Positions 6,662 through 12,498 of a DNA stretch of 13,328 bases are shown here, piece after piece. How positions within the stretch are numbered: the first letter of the stretch is position 1; each line of letters begins with the position of its first letter. Made by a program: the position numbers and the translations under genes. This stretch comes from Phycisphaerales bacterium (GTDB lineage Bacteria > Planctomycetota > Phycisphaerae > Phycisphaerales > UBA1924): assembly GCA_007124345.1 (NCBI GenBank), contig SLFH01000204.1, forward strand, positions 1 to 13,328. Reading direction: 5' to 3'. The notes below the pieces were generated by a model. It did not search any database and was not told where the DNA came from. It worked only from the letters and a program-made list of their open reading frames with translations.

Positions 6662-7587
6662 GCGAGCCCTACTCCAGCCGGGGTGAAGAGCTCCTCGTCC
6701 AGCGGGCGATCTTCGGCCTCGACGCCGACGAAGAGTCAGAGCTGCGCAGCCTGATCGCCGAGGGCGAGGTCGAAGACGACGCCTCGCTCGAACTTGCGGC
6801 CGGCGCCGTCGCGGTGCTCTTTGCCGAAGACCAAGGCCCGCTGCCCGAGCACATCCACCGCGCCCTGGCGGATCGGGCCGATCATTTCGTCAGCGCCAGT
6901 TCTCGCCGCAGGACCGGAGGCGACTTCCCCGCTCCGCCGGGCTCGAAGCGACCGGCCCAACAACAGCAGAGCGGTCCGGTGCCCAACGACCGCCCACGCC
7001 GGAACGAGAATCCCGACATCGTCGCCCGCGTCGGCGGGCCGAGGTCCGGCGGATCCGCCTGGCTGCCTTGGGGCATCGCCGCGGCGATCGCGCTGGTCGC
7101 AGTGCTCGGCTGGTTCCGCCCCGCGGTTCCGCCCGAGCAGCCGCCCTTCGGCGCCACGCTCGCCGAGGCCCGCGAAGCGCTGATCCAGCGCGGCGTCGAG
7201 CCGATCGAGTGGACGCCCTGGGCGATGGGCCCCGACGCCCCGCCCGAACTCGATGGCGTCGAGGGCGATGTCGTCTGGGACGACGAGACACAGACCGGCT
7301 TCATGCGCTTCGTCGGCCTGCCGATGAACGACCCGACCGAGCTCCAGTACCAGCTCTGGATCATCGACGCCCGATACGGCGACGACGCGATCAACCAGCG
7401 CGTCAGCGGGGGTGTGTTCAACGCCGCGGCGCGCTACGGCAAGCCGGGCGAGATCATCATCCCGATCGATCCGGCCCTGCCCGTGGGTGAGGCGGTTCAC
7501 TTCGCGGTCACGATCGAGCGCCCTGGCGGCGTCTGGGTTTCGGACATGTCCCGACGCGTCGTGATCGCCCCGCCTCTGGGCGAGTGA
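6658..7587 (+). CDS. RskA-like transmembrane anti-sigma factor
   Basis: This is the predicted membrane-bound inhibitor of the ECF sigma factor encoded immediately upstream. The 309-residue protein has a cytoplasmic N-terminal part with VQRAIFGLDADEESELRSLI (15-34), the pattern of anti-sigma domains in RskA-type proteins, but no HxxxCxxC zinc motif. A Gln/Pro/Arg-rich linker (about 82-130) leads to a single membrane helix at about 134-153. The outer domain (about 200-305) matches the RskA C-terminal fold: GDVVWDDETQTGFMRF, YQLWIIDA (231-238) and VTIERPGGVW (284-293). GTG 6658 overlaps the sigma stop (GTGA), preceded by a G-rich stretch, so translation is probably coupled. Regulated proteolysis releases the sigma factor in known pairs; that is inferred here. 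Confidence 0.87.
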   Translation: MSEPYSSRGEELLVQRAIFGLDADEESELRSLIAEGEVEDDASLELAAGAVAVLFAEDQGPLPEHIHRALADRADHFVSASSRRRTGGDFPAPPGSKRPAQQQQSGPVPNDRPRRNENPDIVARVGGPRSGGSAWLPWGIAAAIALVAVLGWFRPAVPPEQPPFGATLAEAREALIQRGVEPIEWTPWAMGPDAPPELDGVEGDVVWDDETQTGFMRFVGLPMNDPTELQYQLWIIDARYGDDAINQRVSGGVFNAAARYGKPGEIIIPIDPALPVGEAVHFAVTIERPGGVWVSDMSRRVVIAPPLGE

Positions 7588-7640
7588 AGACCGGCGGTTC
7601 TCTTGCTTCAAATCAGATCAACAGGCCATGACGAGCAGCG

Positions 7641-7652
7641 TCGCGGCCGCGA
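7641..7652. repeat. Palindrome between convergent genes
   Basis: TCGCGGCCGCGA is a perfect 12-base palindrome just beyond the stop of the minus-strand gene. It is nested within CGAGCAGC (7632-7639) and GCTGCTCG (7667-7674), an 8-base inverted pair. No T tract follows on either strand, so this is not a classical terminator. Confidence 0.4.
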
Positions 7653-8165
7653 TCATTTGCGCCTCGGCTGCTCGTAGGGCAGCAGTTCCGCCGGGAGTTC
7701 CTTCAGCCCCCGGCGTTTGGCCTTCTGCACCGCGTAGTGCAGCGCGTCGTAGACGCGTTTGCGCACATTCTCGGTGATGCTGATACCGTGCCGGTCCATC
7801 TCCGAAAGCGCGAACGCCCACGCGTAGTACTCCTCGACGCAGCGCGGCTTGTGGGCGTGGAAGCCGATCGCGTGGTGGCCGATCTCGTGCAGAAAGACCG
7901 CGGCCGACATCGGGCCCTTGGGCCTGGGCGCTTCGATGAGCCTCGACACGCTGCCGTCGCGGTAGCTGACCTCCCACGCGCAGCCTGACATGCTGGTACG
8001 CCACTTGCGCACGCGTACGCGATAACGGGCGAGCATCTCGTCGGTCAGCGACTCGTAACGCTGCGCCATGGTCCGGCCGGGGGCGCGCGATCTCGGCGCG
8101 ACGGGCCCGGGCTTGCGCACCGCGTCGGGCTTCGTCACGGTCGTGTGTTTGAGGCGGTCGGACAC
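7653..8165 (-). CDS. Small HEIGHH-motif putative zinc metallopeptidase
   Basis: I do not recognise the exact family. The 170-residue protein has no signal peptide or membrane segment. Its core is FLHEIGHHAIGF (91-102), an HExxH zinc-binding motif (H93, E94, H97), followed by CVEEYYAWAFAL (109-120). E111 or E112 could be the third zinc ligand. The HExxH...E..A..FA pattern recalls ImmA/IrrE-type peptidases, but this is a resemblance only. The N-terminus and C-terminus are rich in Arg/Lys. The start is GTG 8165, with GAGG nine bases upstream on the minus strand; ATG 8069 (M33) is an alternative but lacks a binding site. It is the third gene of the def-fmt operon, 42 bases after fmt. A substrate cannot be named. 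Confidence 0.7.
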   Translation of the reverse strand: MSDRLKHTTVTKPDAVRKPGPVAPRSRAPGRTMAQRYESLTDEMLARYRVRVRKWRTSMSGCAWEVSYRDGSVSRLIEAPRPKGPMSAAVFLHEIGHHAIGFHAHKPRCVEEYYAWAFALSEMDRHGISITENVRKRVYDALHYAVQKAKRRGLKELPAELLPYEQPRRK

Positions 8166-8207
8166 GGGGCGGCGCCTCGGGCGTTGGGCGGATGGGGGGC
8201 GGGCGGT

Positions 8208-9140
8208 TCAGCGGGGCGTACTCATGAATGTATGGCCCTCGGCCAGCCGCCGGCCCCGGGCAAAATCTCCCCACGCCATGGGCCTTTTCCCCGCCGGCTG
8301 GACCTCGACCAAGCGGAGCGTCCCCTCCCCGCAGGCGATCAGCCCCGCCGATGCGTCCAGCAGCGTCCCGGACGGGGCGGAGGCGGGGCGGTCACCCGGC
8401 GCGGCCTTGAGCAGCTTGAGCGGCTGGTCCCCGTCGGGGATGCTCACGCCGGGCCTGGGGCTCAGGGCGTTGATCCGCCGGCGGCAGGCGTCGGCGCTCT
8501 GGGTGAAGTCCACCCACGCGTCGTCGCGCGAGATCTTCGGGGCGTGGGTCACCAGCGACTCGTCCTGCGTGACGGGGCGGAGCGAGCCGCTCTGAAAGTC
8601 CTCGAGCGTCTGCAGGATCGGGGGCGGCCCGTCGGACGCGAGCAGGTCGTGCAGCTCTCCGGCGGTGATGTCCGGCTCGATCGTGCGACGTGTGGAGGCG
8701 AGCACCTCGCCCGCGTCCATCTTCTCGGCGATGGTGATGACGCAGTTGCCCGTTTGGGTATCGCCCGCGAGGATCGCCGCGTTGATCGGCGCCGCGCCGC
8801 GCCAGCGGGGCAGGAGCGAGGCGTGCAGGTTGATCATAAAGACGCGCCTGTAGAGCGCCCGCGGCAGCTTCTGCCCGTAGGCGATCACGACCCACGCGTC
8901 GGCGCCGGAGAGCAAGAGTCGCTCGATCGCCTCGTGCTCGCCGATGCGTTCGGGCTTGAAGAGCTCGGCCTCAGGCGCGTGCTCTGCGGCCCACTGGGCG
9001 ACGGGGGTGGGGGTGGAGCGCGTGCCTCGCCCGGCCGGGCGGTCGGGCTGGGTGACGATCATCACGAGCTCGTGCTCGCGTTTGAGCGCGTCGAGCGTGG
9101 GCAGGGCGAATGGGCTGGAACCGAGAAAGCCGATCTTCAT
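8208..9140 (-). CDS. fmt: Methionyl-tRNA formyltransferase
   Basis: This enzyme transfers a formyl group from 10-formyltetrahydrofolate to initiator Met-tRNA in the cytoplasm. The 310-residue protein is of usual length. The N-terminal catalytic domain begins MKIGFLGSSPFALP and has VTQPDRPAGRG (29-39). The active-site triad appears as N104 and H106 in INLHASLLPRWRGAAP (103-118) and D142 in KMDAGEVL (140-147). A linker with HAPKISRDDAWVDF (199-212) leads to the C-terminal tRNA-binding domain ending in QPAGKRPMAWGDFARGRRL (281-299). It starts 12 bases after def, and GAGG overlaps the def stop codon. The tandem def-fmt arrangement is common in bacteria and couples formylation with its removal. 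Confidence 0.96.
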   Translation of the reverse strand: MKIGFLGSSPFALPTLDALKREHELVMIVTQPDRPAGRGTRSTPTPVAQWAAEHAPEAELFKPERIGEHEAIERLLLSGADAWVVIAYGQKLPRALYRRVFMINLHASLLPRWRGAAPINAAILAGDTQTGNCVITIAEKMDAGEVLASTRRTIEPDITAGELHDLLASDGPPPILQTLEDFQSGSLRPVTQDESLVTHAPKISRDDAWVDFTQSADACRRRINALSPRPGVSIPDGDQPLKLLKAAPGDRPASAPSGTLLDASAGLIACGEGTLRLVEVQPAGKRPMAWGDFARGRRLAEGHTFMSTPR

Positions 9141-9152
9141 CTTCTGTGCGCC

Positions 9153-9749
9153 TCAGCGGGGGCGTTCGAGGCTCTTGACCGCCTGGCGGTTCTTGAGCTC
9201 CGATGCGCGGGTGAAGCGGTCGATGATGAGGATGCCTTCGAGGTGGTCGAACTCGTGCTGCACGCAGCGGGCGAGCAGGCCCTTGGTCTTGAGGGTGAAC
9301 TCCTTGCCGTCGAGGCCGGTCGCGGTGACGGTGATCCTCGGGGGACGGAGGAGCTCGCCGGCGATCTCCGGCAGGCTGAGGCAGCCCTCCTCCATGGCCT
9401 CGGGCGCGCCCTCGGCGTCGCTGAGGCGGGGGTTGATGAAGACCACGGGGCCGCCGGTGGATTCGGCCCGGTCGGAGGCGGGCGACGCCTTCTCGCGCCC
9501 GTTCTCGCGGTGGGGGACATCGATGACGAACAGGCGCCACGAGAGCCCGACCTGCGGGGCGGCGAGCCCGATGCCTTCGGCCTCGTGCATCAGCTCGAGC
9601 ATCCGCTCGGCGACGGCTCGAACGCCCGGGGCCGTGGGGTCGACCTTGTGCGTCCTTGCCCGCAGGGCGGGGTGGGGGTAGTCGACGATCAAGAGGGAAC
9701 CGGGGTCGGCGGCTTCGGAAACTTCGTTGTGGGCGGGATCGGGGCTCAT
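9153..9749 (-). CDS. def: Peptide deformylase
   Basis: This metalloenzyme removes the N-formyl group from nascent proteins at the ribosome. All three family motifs are present in the 198-residue protein: GIGLAAPQ (59-66), EGCLSLP (121-127, metal ligand C123) and QHEFDHLEG (164-172; H165 and H169 bind metal, E166 is catalytic). An insertion of about 20 polar residues at 81-100 lies between the beta-strands before motif 2, and a 17-residue N-terminal extension precedes the conserved start of the fold. The ATG at 9749 has no Shine-Dalgarno sequence, but a TACGAT element sits 6 bases upstream, which could give a leaderless mRNA. It is the first gene of the operon with fmt and the HEIGHH protein. 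Confidence 0.96.
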   Translation of the reverse strand: MSPDPAHNEVSEAADPGSLLIVDYPHPALRARTHKVDPTAPGVRAVAERMLELMHEAEGIGLAAPQVGLSWRLFVIDVPHRENGREKASPASDRAESTGGPVVFINPRLSDAEGAPEAMEEGCLSLPEIAGELLRPPRITVTATGLDGKEFTLKTKGLLARCVQHEFDHLEGILIIDRFTRASELKNRQAVKSLERPR

Positions 9750-9755
9750 CGGCCG

Positions 9756-9761
9756 ATCGTA
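9756..9761 (-). promoter_or_regulatory. Candidate -10 element TACGAT for a leaderless def operon transcript
   Basis: On the minus strand, TACGAT ends 6 bases before the def ATG, and the extended TACGATCG is identical to that before the sigma factor GTG. No recognisable -35 or Shine-Dalgarno sequence is present. Confidence 0.35.
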
Positions 9762-9794
9762 TGGTCTCCGCGGGCGCGTCCGCCCCCGGGTCGA

Positions 9795-9800
9795 TAAGAT
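9795..9800 (+). promoter_or_regulatory. Candidate -10 element TAAGAT upstream of the TPR gene
   Basis: TAAGAT in the 108-bp divergent gap would place transcription start near 9807, leaving a leader of about 50 bases with a good Shine-Dalgarno sequence. There is no clear -35, so support is weak. Confidence 0.22.
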
Positions 9801-9857
9801 CAGCGGCTGGACCGCACCCGAGCGATCCCCTTACGACTTGCCGGAGGGAACGAACCG

Positions 9858-11360
9858 TTGGCACTATTTGGAAAGAAGAAGAGCGACGCCACCCCGGAGC
9901 CCGAGACTCAGCAGCAGGAGGCGGCGCCGAAGTTCTCCCCGGAGAAGGCCCGCCGGTTCTTCGAGCACGCAAAGACCGTGCACGAAGCGACCAACTACGA
10001 GTACGCGATGACCTCGTGGCTCAACGGCATGAGGCTCGACCCCTCGGAGATGAACGCCCTGGAGGGCTTCTGGAAGTCGGCGACCACCTTCATCCAGGAG
10101 GGCGGGACCAAGCTCAGCCGCGAGACCAAGCGCAGCTTCGCAGAGCGCAAGGACCCGGTGATGAAGTACCTCGGCGCCCTGCTCGACTGGAGCGTGGAAC
10201 AGCTCAACCCAGCCCTGGCCGTGAAGGCGGCCGAGACGGCCAGCAAGCTCCACGGCGTCGACGGGGCGGACATGGCCGAGCCGACCTACTGGATCGCCGA
10301 GCGGGCCTTGCCACTGATCGGGCGTGACAAGAAGCCGCGCAAGGACCTGTGCGTGAAGCTGATGGAGTCGGCGGCGTCGGTGGGGGCGTACGACCTGGCG
10401 GTCCGATCGGGCGACATGGGCGTGCGGATCGACCCGACCGACATCGCCTTGGCCACACGCGTCAAGAACATGGCGGCGCAGGCGACGATGTCGTCGGGCG
10501 GGTACGACAAGACGGGCGAGGAGGGCGGGTTCCTCGCCAACATCCGCGACGCCTCCAAGCAGCAGCACCTCTCCGACGAGGACCGCCTCGTCAAGACCGA
10601 GGACATCAAGGACCGTCTGATCCTGACCGCCGAGCAGGAGTTCAAGGAACGCCCCGACGACCTGCCGACGATCAGCAAGCTCGTCAAGGCGCTGATCGAG
10701 CGGGGCCGCCCCGAGGACGAGGTCCGCGCGTACAAGCTGCTGATGAAGGCGTTCGAGGATTCGGGTCAGTTCCGCTTCCGCCAGCAGGCGGGCGACATCC
10801 GCCTGCGCCAGGCGAAGCGGAAGCTGGCGGACTACCTCTCAGCCGCGGAGCAGAACCCCGACGACGAGCAGGCCGTCGCCAACGCGAAGAAGGCCCGCCA
10901 GAAGTTCCTTGAGATGGAGCTGCAGGAGTACCGCCTCAGAGTCGAGGCGTACCCGACGGATGTGGCGCTGATGTACCAGCTCGGGCGTCTGGAGTTCGAG
11001 CTGGGCAACTACGACGAGGCGATCGCCCTTTTCCAGGAGTCCAAGAACGATCCGAAGAACCGCGTGCAGTCGCTGACCCTGCTCGCCCGCTCGTTCCTGG
11101 CCAAGAAGTGGCTCGACGAGGCGATCCAGACCTTCCGCGCCGGCATCGAACAGCAGGGCGACAAGCGTTCGGGCCTGGGCATGGAGCTCCGCTACGGGCT
11201 CATGGAGGCCCTGGCGATCAAGGCCAGCGAGGAGAAAGACCTCCAAGCCGCGAGCGAGGCGGAGAAGCTCGCCAGCGACATCGCCATCGAGCAGATCGGC
11301 TTCCGAGACATCCGCGACCGACGCGAACAGATCAAGAAGCTGGTGGCGGAGTTGAAGTAG
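9858..11360 (+). CDS. TPR-repeat protein of unknown function
   Basis: I do not recognise a specific family. The 500-residue protein is cytoplasmic in appearance: no signal peptide or membrane segment, highly charged, mostly helical. It begins MALFGKKKSD and has an acidic Gln/Pro-rich linker to about 27. TPR-like helix pairs are visible at 31-62 (KARRFFEHAK...LNGMRLDP) and most clearly at 367-430 (ALMYQLGRLEFELGNYDEAI, then ARSFLAKKWLDEAIQTFRAGI). The middle (about 240-360) is rich in Lys/Glu/Arg and may be extended helix. The start is TTG 9858, with GGAGGG (9843-9848) nine bases upstream; the next in-frame ATG is far downstream. It diverges from def. TPR proteins usually scaffold protein complexes; no partner can be inferred. 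Confidence 0.8.
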   Translation: MALFGKKKSDATPEPETQQQEAAPKFSPEKARRFFEHAKTVHEATNYEYAMTSWLNGMRLDPSEMNALEGFWKSATTFIQEGGTKLSRETKRSFAERKDPVMKYLGALLDWSVEQLNPALAVKAAETASKLHGVDGADMAEPTYWIAERALPLIGRDKKPRKDLCVKLMESAASVGAYDLAVRSGDMGVRIDPTDIALATRVKNMAAQATMSSGGYDKTGEEGGFLANIRDASKQQHLSDEDRLVKTEDIKDRLILTAEQEFKERPDDLPTISKLVKALIERGRPEDEVRAYKLLMKAFEDSGQFRFRQQAGDIRLRQAKRKLADYLSAAEQNPDDEQAVANAKKARQKFLEMELQEYRLRVEAYPTDVALMYQLGRLEFELGNYDEAIALFQESKNDPKNRVQSLTLLARSFLAKKWLDEAIQTFRAGIEQQGDKRSGLGMELRYGLMEALAIKASEEKDLQAASEAEKLASDIAIEQIGFRDIRDRREQIKKLVAELK

Positions 11361-11416
11361 GGGTGGGCGCGGGGTTGGCGGAGCGTGTCTCTGAGATCCG
11401 CCCTGCGATCCGGCGA

Positions 11417-11523
11417 GCCCCGAAGGGGCGCAGGAATGTAGCCACGGGTGGAGTCCGACGAAGTCGGACGGAACCCGTGGAAAACGATGGAAAGTACACG
11501 CCGCCCTGAAGGGGCGGAGGAAT
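11417..11523 (+). repeat. Composite stem-loop repeat, forward copy
   Basis: Three structural parts are visible in order. First is GCCCC-GAA-GGGGC (11417-11429). Second is a long hairpin: CCACGGGT (11442-11449) with ACCCGTGG (11473-11480), a symmetric GGA/GGA internal loop, and inner stem GTCCGAC (11453-11459) with GTCGGAC (11463-11469) around GAA. Third is a GCCCT-GAA-GGGGC-like stem at about 11501-11517, followed by GAGGAAT. The reverse copy at 11568-11675 has the same order and spacing. Such regular structure in an intergenic gap suggests a dispersed repeat family or a structured RNA. Confidence 0.85.
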
Positions 11524-11567
11524 CGGGCGCACCCGTGTTGATCGTCGAAGGGGACCAGACAGAAACA

Positions 11568-11675
11568 ATTCCTTCGCCCCTTCAGGGCGATGCTCTATCT
11601 TCAACGATCCCCACGGGTTGCGCCGCGCCTTCGGCTTGCTCCACCCGTGGCTACAACCCATCGCCCCTTCGGGGC
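11568..11675 (-). repeat. Composite stem-loop repeat, reverse copy
   Basis: On the minus strand it has the same three parts as the forward copy. GTAGCCACGGGTGGAG (minus strand of 11639-11654) is identical over 16 bases to 11438-11453. The outer stem CCACGGGT/ACCCGTGG is kept, at 11643-11650 and 11611-11618. The inner hairpin differs in sequence but keeps GCC-GAA-GGC. The terminal block at 11568-11588 matches 11503-11523 with one difference in 21 bases. The first stem lies at 21 bases from the shared core in both copies. Confidence 0.85.
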
Positions 11676-11743
11676 GAAGACAATCCTTCAACACCGACAA
11701 TCCGTGCGCGTTCCTCACATCACTCCAGGCTGGATGTGCAACC

Positions 11744-12493
11744 ATGACCAGCGCCGTCGCCGTCATCCCCGCCCGCCTCGGCTCGACGAGGTTCCCGCGC
11801 AAGGTGCTCGCCTCCGAGACCGGCTCGCCGATGGTCCGCCATGTGTGGGAGGCCGCGACCGCCGCCGAGCGGATCGAACGCGTCGTGGTCGCGACCGACG
11901 CCCAGGAAGTGGTCGACGCCGTGGAGGCCTTCGGCGCCGAAGCCGTCATGACCTCGCCCGACCACCCCAACGGGACCAGCCGCATCGCCGAGACCGCCTC
12001 GAAACTCGGCCTCGACAACGACGCCATCGTCGTCAATGTCCAGGGCGACGAGCCGGAGATCGAGCCCGGCGCGATCGACGCCCTCGTCGGCGCGATCGCC
12101 CAGGGCCAGTGCCCCAGCGCCACCGTCGCCGGCCCGTTCGCCCAGGGCGAAGACTTCGCCGATCCCAACAAGGTCAAGGTCGTCCTCAACGGGCGGGGCG
12201 AGGCCGTCTACTTCTCGCGATCGGTCATCCCCTTCGCCCGCAGCGGCGAGTACCCCGCCGGGCACGAACCCCTCAAGCACGCCGGCCTCTACGCCTACCG
12301 GCGCTGGCTGCTGGACGCCTATCTCGACATGGCCCCGACCGCACTGGAATCCATCGAGCAGCTCGAACAGCTCCGCTTGGTCTACCACGGCGTGCCGATG
12401 GCCGTCGCGATCTACCAGACCCGCTCCTCGGGCATCGACACGCCCGAGCAGTACGCTTCGTTCGTCCGGCGATTCAGGTCGAGAGAGGGCTGA
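11744..12493 (+). CDS. kdsB: 3-deoxy-manno-octulosonate cytidylyltransferase (CMP-Kdo synthetase)
   Basis: This cytoplasmic enzyme activates Kdo with CTP to CMP-Kdo for addition to lipid A, so the cell is expected to make Kdo-containing LPS. The 249-residue protein matches the family throughout: VIPARLGSTRFPRK (7-20, nucleotide-binding loop), VVVATDAQEV (47-56), MTSPDHPNGTSRIAE (69-83), VNVQGDEPEIEP (98-109, metal-binding Asp), VYFSRSVIPF (155-164), AGLYAYRRWLL (180-190), ESIEQLEQLR (202-211) and SSGIDTPEQ (228-236). The family's usual SGTDR is NGTSR here. A longer frame reaches back to 11618, but its extra 42 residues lie in the repeat. ATG 11744 begins directly at the conserved fold, although without a strong ribosome binding site. 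The next gene starts 5 bases after its stop. Confidence 0.95.
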   Translation: MTSAVAVIPARLGSTRFPRKVLASETGSPMVRHVWEAATAAERIERVVVATDAQEVVDAVEAFGAEAVMTSPDHPNGTSRIAETASKLGLDNDAIVVNVQGDEPEIEPGAIDALVGAIAQGQCPSATVAGPFAQGEDFADPNKVKVVLNGRGEAVYFSRSVIPFARSGEYPAGHEPLKHAGLYAYRRWLLDAYLDMAPTALESIEQLEQLRLVYHGVPMAVAIYQTRSSGIDTPEQYASFVRRFRSREG

Positions 12494-12498
12494 ACGCG

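Larger units (their letters stand above)
11361..11743. other. Noncoding gap holding two head-to-head structured repeats
   Basis: No gene is supported in this 383-bp stretch between the TPR gene and kdsB. It opens with GGCGGA (11377-11382) and TCCGCC (11397-11402), a 6-bp stem with a 14-base loop and no T tract. Two inverted copies of a composite repeat follow (11417-11523 and 11568-11675), around a 44-base centre. Frames open through here are low-complexity by-products of the repeats. Confidence 0.8.

Noticed and set aside
7618..8274. 218-residue minus-strand frame overlapping the HEIGHH gene
   Set aside because: It is in a different frame, Arg/Pro-rich and without motifs, and it overlaps the fmt end; the 170-residue frame has an HExxH motif and normal composition.
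8145..9797. 550-residue plus-strand open frame over fmt and def
   Set aside because: Antisense shadow of two genes that have full sets of catalytic motifs on the other strand.
11417..11675. CRISPR array
   Set aside because: There are only two copies, in opposite orientation, with structured interiors and no regular spacers; no cas genes are present.
11618..11743. Longer N-terminus for KdsB
   Set aside because: These codons lie in the reverse copy of the stem-loop repeat, and the conserved KdsB fold begins directly at ATG 11744.
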